From NCBI GenBank assembly GCA_947069175.1, contig CAMTDV010000018.1, positions 40,436,869-40,500,868 of the forward strand: 64,000 bases of DNA, given 5' to 3'. This stretch comes from Scalesia atractyloides. Taxonomy: Eukaryota > Streptophyta > Magnoliopsida > Asterales > Asteraceae. Position numbers and translations under genes: made by a program. Positions within the stretch are counted from its first letter, which is position 1, and each line of letters begins with the position of its first letter. Below, piece after piece: positions 23,832-37,034 of this stretch. Below the pieces are notes generated by a model that was given only the letters and a program-made list of their open reading frames with translations, ran no database searches and was not told where the DNA came from.

Positions 23832-24015
23832 TATGTTGACTGAGCATGCTAGCACATTGATTTCAAAGACATCTTTTGCGGCATATGTTGACTTAGCATA
23901 TGAGCACATTGATTTAAATTACATTTTGCTATGTATGTTGACTGAGCATGCTAGCACATCGATTTTATGGACATTTCTACTTTGTATGTTGACTTAGCAT
24001 ACCAAGTACATGGTT
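23832..24015. repeat. 51-bp repeat, four copies, in C LTRs
   Basis: TATGTTGACTGAGCAT recurs at 23832, 23884, 23934 and 23985 with diverged flanks. The same array is in LTR2 (about 32300-32480) and LTR3 (about 40770-40950). It creates repeated open frames that are not genes. Confidence 0.85.
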
Positions 24016-25111
24016 TAAAGAGATTTTTCATGACATCGCTTACATTGACTATGCCATTTGGTTTGTTTAACGGGACATAATACATTCATTAACATTGATC
24101 TTGTCGCCCGGTAGTATGTAATGGTATAATAGGACTTGACAAATCCCATTCCCCGCTTCCTAGGTTTGTTTCAAAGTAAGGAATGACATAATCCGAATAC
24201 ATTTTTTATAAACCTTTGGCTTGATAAGGGTTTATCCGACAGTCTCAAGGCTTGAATGTATGCGATAAACATAACTACATAAATGTTCATATCAAATAAA
24301 GCATTGGTTTTGCAAAACATAACTTTGATTTAAACATTGGTTTATTCAAGACATTGTTTTGTACATGACGTTTGGTTATACAAGACATTTGGTTATACAT
24401 GACAATTGACATTTGTTAGATAAGATATTTTTGGTGGTCATTTGATAAGTGATTTAAATAACGAGATGTGTGTAATATGATAAAATCATGGTGGATACGC
24501 CGCTGGTACTTCCTATATATAAGTGCTTTTATGATATTACATATCGTAGCGTTATTTAAACCGCTTAGACAAAGACATGACAAATTTGGTATGAAAACAT
24601 TTTTCACAAGAAATTGTTTTACAAATGGCATATTTTATTCAATTCATTTTTCATCTGGTTAATTACTTAACCTTACATCCTTCTTTTAAATCATTTGATT
24701 TTCATATTGATTTTCATATGATTTTATAGAAGAAAACATTTTATAAGGTTCATGACTACTTTTCGTTAAACTATTATTTTAACTTCAAGTCATGAATCCT
24801 CATCAACAAAACCTATGTATCTCACAGGCATTTTTATGCTGACGTACCTATTTTCACATGTGTTTCAGGAGCTAATGCTTAAGGTTGATTCATGCGACAC
24901 TTAGGCGGACTTGGGCTTTAGTGACTTAAAATCAAGCAAGACAAATAGATTTGCGTTATGTTTCTGTTAAATTCCAGACAATGTAAACAATTTGGATCAA
25001 TAATACAAAACTTTAATTACCATGGTTGTTGAAACAATATTTATGTTACTCCACTCCCTGACGTTTCCGCCGCGGTTTGTTGTTTTACGTGGTCGGGGTG
25101 TGACAGAAAGA

Positions 25112-25125
25112 TTGGTATCAGAGCC
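25112..25125 (+). promoter_or_regulatory. Primer-binding site of C copy 1
   Basis: TTGGTATCAGAGCC lies six bases after the LTR1 end and matches the initiator tRNA-Met complement. In copy 2 (33592-33605) the same place reads TTAGTATCAGAGCC, one base changed. Confidence 0.85.
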
Positions 25126-25682
25126 AATGGTTATAGGGAATTAGGTTATTAGTAATGCTTTGACCTAGGCTATAACCTTTCTAGGACCCTAACACAAGTT
25201 ATCTTGTGTTTAGAATTTAAAACAGCACCATCACCTATCCTTAGGTGAATACCAAAAACAAAACAAAATGGAAGGCATAAAGTCAAAAATAAATCATCGA
25301 TCTCTTTAGCCTTCCAAAGTTTTCAAAATTCTCGTCAAAGTTTGGGTTTTAATAATGTGAACACATGCAATCTGGAAGGGTGGGTGCATGTACCCTGAGT
25401 TTTATGTCTAAGGCTAGAATGTTCGTACAAATCCACTTAATCGGACCAGTCACTCTTACCTGGGAACTCTTGGGGTGAGTGTCCACCTATAGGCTAAAGC
25501 ATGTCTTTGCGATACATTATAAAAACCCATTTACTTTGATTAGTCACTGTGTGTCGTTTGTTTGTTGCAAGTAAACGAACGAATGACCACCATCCTTTCA
25601 TTCCGTCGATTTTCGTGACGTCTCATATTGATCACCTGAACATTCATCTCACTAGTTTTCTCTCAGGTTTTCCTCTTTTAGA

Positions 25683-26870
25683 ATGCCTTCTCGACGAAAC
25701 GTACCACCACCTAACACCGAACTGGCAACTATCATAGCACAACGGATGGCTGCTATGCTACCAAATGTCATTACTCAAATCAACCAAGCCAACAACAATA
25801 ATAATGCTCCCTGCAACTTCAAACAGTTTAACTAGGCTAAACCACTCCAGTTTAGTGGTTCTGAAGGAGCAACTGGGCTCCTACAATGGTTTGAGAGTCT
25901 TGAGAGTACTTTTCGCCATGTTCAGTATCCTGATAATCGTACGGTCGAGTTTGCTTCGAGCGTGTTCCAGAAGAGGGCGCTCACGTGGTGGAACGGAGTG
26001 GTGAGAGATAGGGGTGCAGATATTGCTATGGGTCAGACTTGGGAGGAACTTAGAGCTCTAATGATGAAAGAGTTCTGCCCCCGTCATGAAAAGGGGGTGC
26101 TGGAGAATGAGTTCCACGACCTAAAGCAGGACAGTGGGGTGAGCACCGTGAGTATACCGATCGGTATGAGGAGTTGAGCCTGTTGTGTCCTGAGATGGTG
26201 ACGCTTTGGATAAGGCGGTTGAAAAGTACATAGATGGTCTTCCAGATCCTGTCCAGGACATCATCACTGGCAATAACCCTGCATCTGTCCGTCACGCCAT
26301 TAAGCTAGCTGCAACCCTTACTGAATCACAAGTCAAAAAGGGTAAGCTTCATCGAAAGGGTGACAAGAAACCAGCTGTTAAGTCTGAGAAGCAAAAAGGA
26401 AACAAAGCTGAAACCTCCAAGAAGTGGAGGAAGCGCAAGGCTTCTAAGAACTTCTCTCTCACTACACAACCTAACCAAACTGCTCCCAATCAGCATGCTC
26501 AGCCACCGGCCAAGAAACAATATGTTGGTAATGCACCTTTGTGCAACAAGTATAACAGTCACCATCAATCACATTTACAGTGCCGCATTTGCACTAACTG
26601 TGGGAAATCTGGCCATCTTGCCAACACTTGTCGTTTCGCTCCTACCCAAAATCCAGTAGCCCAAAACCCTGCTCAGCAGCATGTACGACCTCACTATCCA
26701 CCTGGGTCTTGCTACAACTGTGGGGACCTTACCCACTACAGGAACAACTGCCCGAAGTTGGCAAATGAAAACCCGGCACGCGGACGAGCATTTAACATCA
26801 ATGCTAACGAGGCCCGGGCTGACAATGAAGTAGTCAACGGTACGTTCTTTGTTAACAACCATCCTGCTTC
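25683..26870 (+). pseudogene. Gypsy C copy 1 gag
   Basis: ATG at 25683 begins MPSRRNVPPPNTELATI. TAG at 25833-25835 interrupts it before the core (LQFSGSEGATGLLQWFE, RALTWWNGVV, TWEELRALMMKEFCPR). A frameshift near 26150-26206 follows. The C-terminal half has two CCHC zinc knuckles, CTNCGKSGHLANTC (about 26592-26633) and CYNCGDLTHYRNNC (about 26712-26753), that bind nucleic acid during packaging. The TAG is shared with copy 2. Confidence 0.88.
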
Positions 26871-27330
26871 AATTCTTTTTGATTCGGGTGCCGATAAGAG
26901 TTTTCTATCCCTAGCTTTTGAACCTTTTCTTTCAATGCCAAGAACAAAACTAGGAAAGCCCTTGACAGTTGAAATAGCTAGTGGTGAACCCCTTGTTCTT
27001 GATTCTATCATCCGTAATTGCCAATTGAACCTTAACAACCACCTTTTTGCCATTGACCTCACGCCAATGCAACTTGGGAGCTTTGATATCTTAGTAGGGA
27101 TGGACTAGTTATCTAAACACCATGCTGAAGTGATTTGCTTTTATAAGATCGTTCGTATACCTCTCCCGTCTGGTGAAATCCTAGAGGTGCGAGGAGAAAA
27201 GCCCGTTAGTAACCTTAAACTCATGACATGTACCCAAGCCCATAAATACCTACGAAAGAACTATGTTGCTTTCATTGCACATATCGTAGAGGAAAAAGGC
27301 AAAGGCAAGGCTATTTAAATATTCCCGTTG
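26871..27330 (+). pseudogene. Gypsy C copy 1 protease
   Basis: The active-site motif LFDSGADKSF is intact (about 26875-26904) and in frame with the gag C-terminus. The domain continues to GSFDILVGMD, where TAG at 27106-27108 replaces the usual Trp codon. A second stop (TAA, 27316-27318) precedes the linker to RT. Both stops occur at the same places in copy 2. Confidence 0.85.
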
Positions 27331-28560
27331 TTCAGGATTATCCCGAGGTATTCCCTGAAGATCTTCCTGGTTTACCCCCCAGCACGTCAAGTCGAGATTC
27401 CTATAGATCTTGTACCTGGTGCCAACCCTATAGCCAAATCCCCATACCGTCTTGCACCTTCCGAGATGCAAGAGTTATCTAAACAGCTTCAGGATTTGTC
27501 TGACAAAGGATTCATTCGTCCAAGCTTTTCACCTTGGTCGCACCAGTCCTATTTCTAAAAAAGAAAGATGGATCATTCCGTATGTGTATCGATTACCGTG
27601 AGTTCAACAAACTCACAATCAAAAATCGATATCCCCTACCTCGTATTGATGATCTCTTTGACCAGCTACAAGGTGCTACATGCTTCTCAAAGATTGATCT
27701 ACATTCTGTTTATCATCAACTTCGTGTTCTCGAAGAAGATATTCCCAAAACTGCTTTCCGCACTCGATACGCTCGTTATCAGTTCACTGTTATGCCTTTC
27801 GGTCTGACAAATGCTCCTGCTGTTTTCATTGACTTAATGAATAGGGTTTGTAAGCCTTATTTGTACAAGTTCATCATTGTTTTCATTGATGACATTTTGA
27901 TCTATTCAAAGTTAGCCGATCACGAGCAACATCTACCTTTAACGATAGAACTCCTAAAGAAAGAACAACTGTATGCCAAGTTCTCCAAGTGCGAATTTTG
28001 GCTTAAGGAAGTTCAATTCTTGGGACATATCGTCAACGAGCAAGGTATTCATGTAGATCCCGCCAAAATCAGTGCGATTAAGGAATGGGATACACCTACT
28101 ACTCCTACCGAAGTTCGTTCATTTCTTTGTCTCGCGGGTTATTACCGTCGATTTATCGCAAACTTCTCAAAGATTGCGGTTCCCCTCACTGGTTTGACCC
28201 AAAAGAATAAACCTTTTGAATGGGGACCCAAACAAGAAGAAGCTTTTCAGACCTTGAAACAGAAGCTTTGTAATGCTCCTATATTATCCTTACTTGAAGG
28301 TAACGACGACTTTGTCGTATATTGTGATGCATCAAACTTACGCCTTGGCTGTGTTCTCATGCAAAGGAACAAAGTTATAGCCTATGCATCAAGACAATTG
28401 CAGATTCACGAAAAGAACTACACCACTCATGATCTTTAGTTAGATGCTGTTGTATTCGCTCTGAAAATTTGGATACATTATCTATACGGTACAAAATGTG
28501 TAGTTTTCACGGACCACAAAATTCTCCAGTACATTTTCAATCAGAAAGAACTAAACATGA
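27331..28560 (+). pseudogene. Gypsy C copy 1 reverse transcriptase and RNase H
   Basis: The linker (DYPEVFPEDLP) is shifted at a run of six C (27375-27380). RT is then open from 27534 to 28436 and has RMCIDYREFNKL, the catalytic Asp in FSKIDLHSVYHQL (a Val where Gly is usual, also in copy 2) and FIDDILIYSK. RNase H starts at VVYCDASN (about 28316) and reaches YTTHDL, where TAG at 28437-28439 stands in place of Glu. The copy would copy RNA to DNA if whole; as it stands it is interrupted. Confidence 0.9.
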
Positions 28561-30130
28561 GACCGCGACGATGGGTCGAACTCTTGAACGACTACGACTG
28601 TGAGATTCGCTACCATCCTGGTAAAGCGAGTGTCGTAGCCGATGCTCTTAGTCGTAAAGAACGAGTCAAGATACATTGTGTTCAAGTTCGATCTGATTTT
28701 CAAAACCGTATCTTTCAAGCTCAACGAACTTGTGTTACACAAGGTATGATGGTTGATGAATTACCACATCATCTTGAGCTTCAACTTGAAACAAAAGACA
28801 ATGAGTTGTTATATTATCTGAGCCGTTTGTGGGTTCCAAGTCAAGACAATCTCCGCACCTTGATAATGGTTGAAGCTCATAAGTCTTGTTATTCAATTCA
28901 TCCAGGTGCAGACAAAATGTATAAGGATCTTCGTACTCAGTATTGGTGGTCGGGTATGAAGAAAGACATTGCCTTGTACGTATCTAAATGTCTTACTTAT
29001 CTCAAAGTTAAGGCAGAACATCAATGTCCATCTGGTTTGCTTGAACAACCAGAAATTCCGATTTGGAAATGGGAAAACATTGCAATGGATCTCATTACCA
29101 AATTACTGCGTACATCTAGAGGTCATGATGCCATTTAGGTAATTATTGATCGTCTAACCAAGTCAGCATACTTTATAGCAATCCGTGAGGATTTCCCTGC
29201 TGATAAACTTGCTAAGATCTATGTGGATGAAATTGTATCTCGTCATGGTGTCCCTTTGGACATCATATCTGATCGTGATGCTCGGTTCTCATATCATTTA
29301 TGGAGGACCATGCAATCTGCCATGGGAACCAAACTTAACCTGAGCACTGCTTATCATCCTCAAACGGATGGACGGTCTGAAAGAACAATCCAGACACTGG
29401 AGGATATGCTTAGAGCTTGTGTGATTGACTTTGGTGGTAGTTGGGATTCGCATCTACCTTTGATCGAATTCTCCTACAACAACAGTTATCATACATGCAT
29501 TAACATGGCTCCTTTCGAAGCTCTTTATGGTAGAAAATGTCGTTCACCTGTCAGTTGGAATGAAATTGGTGAATCTCAATTCACTGGACCTGAACTCATT
29601 CAAGACACAACAGACAAAGTCAAAACAATTCGCGATAATCTCTTGACATTTAAAAGCCGTCAAAAGAGTTACGTGGACAAACGACGCAAGCCCTTGGAAT
29701 TCAAAATCGGTGATCATGTCTTACTCAAGGTATCCCCTTGGAAAGGCGTGGTTAGATTTGGAAAGAAAGGAAAACTTGCACCTAGATATGTTGGACCATT
29801 CAAGATCATTGACAAAATCGGAAAGGTGGCCTACAAACTTTAGCTACCTCCTGAACTTGGAAATGTTCATCCAACATTCCATGTGTCCAATTTGAAAAAG
29901 TGTTTAGCTAATGAAAACCTCCTCATCCCTCTTGATGAAATTCGTGTTGATGACACGTTACACTTTGTCGAGAAACCTGTGGAAATTTTGGATCGTGAAG
30001 TCAAAAAGCTTAAGCGTAGACGTATATCGATTGTTAAAGTTCGCTGGGAGTCAAAACATGGCCATGAGTTTACTTGGAATGAGAGGACCAGATGAAGGAG
30101 AAATATCCACATTTATTCTCACAAGTTTCC
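28561..30130 (+). pseudogene. Gypsy C copy 1 integrase with chromodomain-like tail
   Basis: The HHCC region (HPGADKMYKDL ... SKCLTY) has Tyr where copy 2 has the last zinc-binding Cys. The core has MDLITKL, ISDRDARF and SERTIQTLE. It is broken by TAG after HDAI (about 29136) and by TAG after KVAYKL (about 29842), neither shared with copy 2. The tail has VHPTFHVSNLKKCL and EKPVEILDREVKKLKRR, a chromodomain-like end expected to guide insertion to chromatin. Confidence 0.88.
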
Positions 30131-30156
30131 TCTAATTAAATTTCGAGACGAAATTT

Positions 30157-30173
30157 CCTAAAGTATGGGAGAC
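30157..30173 (+). promoter_or_regulatory. Polypurine tracts of C (copy 2 at 38635-38650)
   Basis: AAAGTATGGGAGAC (copy 1) and AAAGTAGGGGAGAC (copy 2) directly precede LTR2 and LTR3. Confidence 0.75.
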
Positions 30174-33100
30174 TGTGACATCTGTGTATTTTAATCATCA
30201 TACTATTCCGAACGATTTTGTAATTTTATAATATTGAGTTTTATTCCAAGATTTATGAAATTTCGTATCTTCAATCCATGTTCAAAGTTGACCTTTCAAA
30301 TCAATTCTGGAAGGGAAATCGCAAACCGTTACGCAAACGTAATCAATTTAACGCGATGAACACTCTGGAATAATGGCATAAACTAAACATACCCTAAATA
30401 CCCTTTACATAACTTAGAAAAAAGTTTTGAGGGCTTCGGTATGGCAAAAACATGCTTATGCAACTTTAGGGGCTATTTTGCAAATTCTGCGAAACTATGC
30501 CATTACGCGTATTTCCTGATCTGGAACATGTACGCGCATCCAAAAATTTTTGTAATCACTAAAATCTAGTATTTTAATGATTGGAATGCAAAAATATCAT
30601 TCTTTACACGATTACAGTCATTTGCGTGTTCGTTACGATTTTCGTCGTATTTTACCGAAAACCGCAACCGTACGACCGAATGAACCGACACCCTGGACAT
30701 TTTTGGACACATTTCAAGATTCCTAAGCTTTATCGTCTTTATAAAGCTTAAAAATGAGGTTAACGGGTGTTAAAAGTGCCAAATCACGAAGAAACGAGTT
30801 CAGGGGCCTGTTCTGCCAACTTTTGAAAGTTGTTGTCAGCTAAGGGGCTTACGGACCGTAAGCCCATACCCCTTACGGTCCGTAAGTACCCCCCAGCTCA
30901 GCAGTTTCTTGGCAGCATCTTGTTTAAGCTCTTGGACACTAAGCAAACAAATTGCCACACTCCTTCTGGTTTCAACACCTCATTATACACTTGTAATGAT
31001 CCTAGATCAAGTGCCTAACACTTGGAATGATCTTGTGCATCATCCACAAGTATAAATAGACCCTCATTTTCACTTCACAACTTTCTCATTTCCATCTTCT
31101 TCCTCCCATACTCTTGGAGCTTGCTTCCATCCTTTTTGGAGGCCTCCTACTGAGTTCTTTGAGATCTTGGGTGTTCCTAAACACAAGTAAGATCTCATCC
31201 TTAGTCTTTTTATTTCTTTTAACTATTTCAAGCTAAAAGTCAAACATTTGTTTGACTTTCGGCTTTGACCATTAATTGGTCAAGTCAAGGTCCAATTCGA
31301 CTTTGCAACGTGATCGTAATCACATGGTTATGATCCATAGCGATCATACCTACTGGTTACCACGTTTCCTAGTAAAGGTGACGAGTCAAAGTTTTGGTCA
31401 ATAACGCGCAAAATGCGCATTATACGATGGAACTATTTTCGGGTATCAACAACCTTTGTTTTGATACCAAATCAGTTTTAAAAACCTTGTTTGACATGTT
31501 TAACATGTCTAACTCGTCACTTTTAGTTTAGTGCTTGTTTAGGATCGTAAGTCGAGCGGTCTTGACCACCGCTTTGACTTTCGAATCCGACACGTTTGGC
31601 CGATCTTAGATCCGACCAAACTCATATTTGTGACCATAGTTATATAGGGAATAACCCTCTGAGTTTATACCTTATGGTCACGTCGTTTGGTTAGAATTAT
31701 GATAGGTCGTTATTATGCCCTTTATAAATGACCAAAATGCCCTTTTGCACATAAATTCATTTTAAGCATATGTGACTAAGGTTTTGACATATAAACTGAT
31801 ATTAAAACATTATTAAACATGTTTGGGCATTTAAGACTTATCATAGGACATGTTTAACCAGCCGATCACGCGTTTACGCAAATGACTCATTAAAGTAGCG
31901 TAAACTACCTTAACGGGTCATTACGGGTCAAAAGCACTTAGGATCACTTCCAAATTAGAATGTTGAGTTTATTAAATCATACCATATGAGTTCCAATGCT
32001 CATTTGATTTATAAGCCATCATTTTATCCAATCCGCCGATTAAAGTCCCGATTTATTAACATAGTTATCCGATCTTAGGAACCATTTGATTCCTCGGACT
32101 CTTGCGCTTTATTATTCTTCTAGAACAAGGATACGTTTGCAACCCCAAGTGAGTACATAGACCCCCCTTTTATATTTTTCAAATATTTTGGGGTGAAACA
32201 CATGTGCCTACGTGATACTTTCATGTTTTCACGTTTTTATGACATATACTTGCTATGTTCATCTAGTACATATATAGTACATGATTTCAATTATGTTTTG
32301 CTATGTATGTTGACTGAGCATGCTAGCACATTGATTTCAAAGACATCTTTTGCGGCATATGTTGACTTAGCATATGAGCACATTGATTTAAATTACATTT
32401 TGCTATGTATGTTGACTGAGCATGCTAGCACATCGATTTTATGGACATTTCTACTTTGTATGTTGACTTAGCATACCAAGTACATGGTTTAAAGAGATTT
32501 TTCATGACATCGCTTACATTGACTATGACATTTGGTTTGTTTAACGGGACATAATACATTATTTAACATTGATCATGTCGCCCGGTAGTATGTAATGGTA
32601 TCATAGGACTTGACAAATCCCGTTCCCCGCTTCCTAGGTTTGTTTCAAAGTAAGGAATGACATAATGCGAATACATTTTTGATAAACCTTTGGCTTGATA
32701 AGGGTTTTTCCGACAGTCTCAAGGCATGAATGTATGCGATAAACATAACTACATAAATATTCATATCAAATAAAGCATTGGTTTTGTAAAACATGACTTT
32801 GATTTAAACTTTGGTTTATTCAAGACATTGTTTTGTTCATGACGTTTGGTTATACAAGACATTTGGTTATACATGACAATTGACATTTGTTAGACAAGAC
32901 ATTTTTGGTGGTTATTTGATAAGTGATTTAAATAACGAGATGTGTGTAATATGTCAAAATCATGGTGGATACGCCGCTGGTACTTCCTATATATAAGTGC
33001 TTTTATGATATTACATATCGTAGCGTGATTTTAAACCGCTTAGACAAAGACAAAGACCTGACACATTTGGTACGAAAACATTTTTCACAAGACATTGTTT

Positions 33101-33585
33101 TACAAATGGCATATTTTATTAAATTCATTTTTCATCCGGTTAATTACTTAACCTTACATCCTTCTTTTAAATCATTTGATTTTCATATTGATTTTCATAT
33201 GATTTTATAAAAGAAAACATTTTATAAGGTTCATGACTACTTTTCGTTAAACTATTATTTTAACTTCAAGTCATGAATCCTCATCAACAAAACCTATGTA
33301 TCTCATAGGAATTTTTATGCTCACATACCTATTTTCACATGTGTTTCAGGAGCTAATGCTTAAGGTTGATTCATGCGACACTTAGGCGGACTTGGGCTTT
33401 AGTGACTTAAAATCAAGCAAGACAAATAGATTTACGTTATGTTTCTGTTAAATTCCAGACAATGTAAACAATTTGGATCAATAATACAAAACTTAAATTA
33501 CCATGGTTGTTGAAACAATACTTCTGTTACTCCACTCCCCGACGTTTCCGCCGCGGTTTGTTGTTTTACGTGGTCGGGTGTGACA
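30174..33585 (+). repeat. Gypsy C LTR2 (shared middle LTR)
   Basis: 3412 bp from TGTGACATC to GGGTGTGACA. Preceded by a polypurine tract and followed by a primer-binding site, so it acts for both copies. The paired dyad is at 30848-30886 and TATAAATA at 31051-31058. Confidence 0.95.
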
Positions 33586-34160
33586 GAAAGATTAGTATCA
33601 GAGCCAATGGTTATAGCGAGAGGTTATTAGTAATGCTTTGACCTAGACTATAACCTTTCTAGGACCCTAACACAAGTTATCTTGTGTTTAGAATTTAAAA
33701 CAGCACCATCACCTATCCTTAGGTGAATACCAAAAACAAAACAAAATGGAAGGCATAAAGTCAAAAATAAATCATTGATCTCTTTTAGCCTTCCAAAGTT
33801 TTCAAAATCTCGTCAAAGTTTGGGTTTTAATAATGTGAACACATGCAATCTGGAAGGGTGGGTGCCTGTACCGTGATTTTTCTGTCTAAGGCTAGAGTGT
33901 TCGTACAAATCCACTTAATCGGACCAGTCACTCTTACCTGGGAACTCTTGGGGTGAGTGTCCACCTATAGGCTAAAGCATGTCTTTGCGATACATTATAA
34001 AAACCCATTTACTTTGATTAGTCACTGTGTGTTGTTTGTTTGTTGCAAGTAAACGAACGAATGACCACCATCCTTTCATTCCGTCGATTTTCATGACGTC
34101 TCATATTGATCACCTGAACATTCATCTCACTAGTTTTCTCTCATGTTTTCCTCTTTTAGA

Positions 34161-35349
34161 ATGCCTTCACGACGAAACGTACCACCACCTAACACCAAAT
34201 TGGAAACTATCATAGCACCACAGATGGCTGCTATGCTACCAAATGTCATTACTCAAATCAACCAAGCCAACAACAATAATAATACTCCCTGCAACTTCAA
34301 ACAGTTTAACTAGACTAAACCACTCCAGTTTAGTGGTTCTGAAGGAGCAACTGGGCTCCTACAGTGGTTTGAGAGTCTTGAGAGTACTTTTCGCCATGTT
34401 CAGTATCCTGATAATCGTAAGGTCGAGTTTGCTTCGAGCATGTTCCAGAAAAGGGCGCTCACGTTATGGAACGGAGTGGTGAGAGATAGGGGTGCAGATA
34501 TTGCTATGGGTCAGACTTGGGAGGAACTTAGAGCTCTAATGATGAAAGAGTTCTGCCCACGCCATGAAAAGAGGGTGCTGGAGAATGAGTTCCACGACCT
34601 AAAGCAGGACAGTGGGGTGAGCACCGTGCGTATATCAATCGGTATTAGGAGTTGAGCCTGTTGTGTCCTGAGATGGTGACGCCTTTGGATAAGGCGGTTG
34701 AAAAATACATAGATGGTATTCCAGATCCTGTCCAGGACATCATCACTGGCAATAACCCTACATCTGTCTGTCAAGCCATTAAGCTAGCTGCAACCCTTAC
34801 TGAATCACAAGTCAAAAAGGGTAAGCTTCATCGAAAGGGTGACAAGAAACCAGCTGTTAAATCTGAGAAGCAAAAAGGAAACAAAGCTGAAACCTCCAAG
34901 AAGTGGAGGAAGCGCAAGGCTTCTAAGAACTTCGCTCTCACTACACAACCTAACCAAACTGCTCCCAATCAGCCTGCTCAGCCACCGGCCAAGAAACAAT
35001 ATGTTGGTAATGCACCTTTGTGCAACAAGTGTAACAGTCACCATCAACCACATTTTCAGTGCCGCATTTGCACTAACTGTGGGAAATCTGGCCATCTTGC
35101 CAACACTTGTCGTTTCGCTCCTACCCAAAATCCAGTAGCCCAAAACCCTGCTCAGCAGCATGTACGACCTCACTATCCACCTGGGTCTTGCTACAACTGT
35201 GGGGACCTTACCCACTACAGGAACAACTGCCCGAAGTTGGCAAATGAAAACCCGGCATGCGGACGAGCATTTAACATCAATGCTAACGAGGCTCGGGCTG
35301 ACAATGAAGTAGTCAACGGTATGTTCTTTGTTAACAACCATCCTGCTTC
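34161..35349 (+). pseudogene. Gypsy C copy 2 gag
   Basis: ATG at 34161 begins MPSRRNVPPPNTKLETI. TAG at 34311-34313 falls at the same codon as in copy 1, and a frameshift near 34640 matches too. The C-terminal open stretch (34652 onwards) holds CTNCGKSGHLANTC and CYNCGDLTHYRNNC. It also keeps an additional upstream Cys (CNKCNSHHQPHFQC) where copy 1 has Tyr. Same role as copy 1, equally broken. Confidence 0.88.
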
Positions 35350-35810
35350 AATTCTTTTCGATCGGGTGCCGATAAGAGTTTTGTATCCCTAGCTTTTGAA
35401 AATTTTCTTTCAATGCCTAGAACAAAACTAGGAAAGCCCTTGACAGTTGAAATAGCTAGTGGTGAACCCCTTGTTCTTGATTCTGTCATCCGTAATTGCC
35501 AATTAAACCTTAACAACCACCTTTTTGCCATTGACCTCACGCCAATGCAACTTGGGAGCTTTGATATCTTAGTAGGGATGGACTAGTTATCTAAACACCA
35601 TGCTGAAGTGATTTGCTTTGATAAGATCGTTCGTATACCTCTCTCGTCTGGTGAAATCCTAGAGGTTCGAGGAGAAAAGCCCGTTAGTTACCTTAAACTC
35701 ATGACATGTACCCAAGCCCATAAATACCTACGAAAGAACTATGTTGCTTTCTTGGCACATATCGTAGAGGAAAAAGGCAAAGGCAAGGCTATTTAAAATA
35801 TTCCCGTTGT
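35350..35810 (+). pseudogene. Gypsy C copy 2 protease
   Basis: A one-base deletion falls in the active-site codons themselves (about 35360), so the frame leaves right after the catalytic Asp. TAG at 35584-35586 and TAA at 35794-35796 are shared with copy 1. Confidence 0.85.
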
Positions 35811-37030
35811 TCAGGATTATCCCGACGTATTCCCTGAAGATCTTCCTGGTTTACCCCCCAGCACGTCAAGTCGAGTTTCGTATAGATCTTGTACCCGGTG
35901 CCAACCCTATAGCCAAATCCCCATACCGTATTGCACCTTCCGAGATGCAAGAGTTATCTAAATAGCTTCAGGAGTTGTCTGACAAAGGATTCATTCGTCC
36001 AAGCTTTTCACCTTGGTCGCACCAGTCCTATTTCTAAAAAAGAAAGATGGATCATTCCGTATGTGTATCGATTACCGTGAGTTCAACAAACTCACAATCA
36101 AAAATCGATATCCCCTACCTCGTATTGATGATCTCTTTGACCAGCTACAAGGTGCTACATGCTTCTCAAAGATTGATCTACATTCTGTTTATCATCAACT
36201 TCGTGTTCTCGAAGAAGATATTCCCAAAACTGCTTTCCGCACTCGATACGCTCATTATCAGTTCACTGTTATGCCTTTCGGTCTGACAAATGCTCCTGCT
36301 GTTTTCATTGACTTAATGAATAGTGTTTGTAAGCCTTATTTGTACAAGTTCATCATTGTTTTCATTGATGACATTTGATCTATTCAAAGTTAGCCGATCA
36401 CGAGCAACATCTACCTTTAACGATGGAACTCCTAAAGAAAGAACAACTGTATGCCAAGTTCTCCAAGTGCGAATTTTGGCTTAAGGAAGTTCAATTCTTG
36501 GGACATATCGTCAACGAGCAAGGTATTCATGTAGATCCCGCCAAAATCAGTGCGATTAAGGAATGGGATACACCTACTACTCCTACCGAAGTTCGTTCAT
36601 TTCTTTGTCTCGCGGGTTATTACCGTCGATTTATCGCAAACTTCTCAAAGATTGCGGTTCCCCTCACTGGTTTGACCCAAAAGAATAAACCTTTTGAATG
36701 GGGACCCAAACAAGAAGAAGCTTTTCAGACCTTGAAACAGAAGCTTTGTAATGCTCCTATATTATCCTTACCTGAAGGTAATGACGACTTTGTCGTATAT
36801 TGTGATGCATCGAACTTACGCCTTGGCAACGTTCTCATGCAAAGGAACAAAGTTATAGCCTATGCATCAAGATAATTTAAGATTCACGAAAAGAACTACA
36901 CCACTCATGATCTTTAGTTGGGTGCTGTTGTATTCGCTCTGAAAATTTGGAGACATTATCTATACGGTACAAAATGTGTGGTTTTCACGAACCACAAAAG
37001 TCTCTAGTACATTTTCAATCAGAAAGAACT
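35811..37030 (+). pseudogene. Gypsy C copy 2 reverse transcriptase and RNase H
   Basis: Shares with copy 1 the six-C frameshift in the linker, the SVYHQ variant next to the catalytic Asp and the TAG after YTTHDL (36915-36917). Its own lesions include a one-base deletion right after FIDDI (about 36375), a stop in the linker (about 35963) and a stop after YASR (about 36873). Domain order is as in copy 1. Confidence 0.88.
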
Positions 37031-37034
37031 AAAC

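Larger units (their letters stand above)
21745..25105 (+). repeat. Gypsy C LTR1
   Basis: 3361 bp. It shares with LTR2 and LTR3 a paired dyad (22419-22457), TATAAATA (22622-22629) and a four-copy 51-bp repeat. It lacks about 24 bp that the others have between two ATCCGAC repeats (near 23160) and a short block before TTCATTTTAAGC (near 23285). These explain most of its smaller size. Confidence 0.95.

Noticed and set aside
23647..23997. Open frames with repeated LLCMLTEHAST
   Set aside because: They come from the 51-bp repeat in C LTRs and recur in all three LTRs; not protein genes.
34805..35341. 178-residue minus-strand frame
   Set aside because: Antisense of the C copy 2 gag; the same frame exists, broken, opposite copy 1. 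No similarity I recognise.
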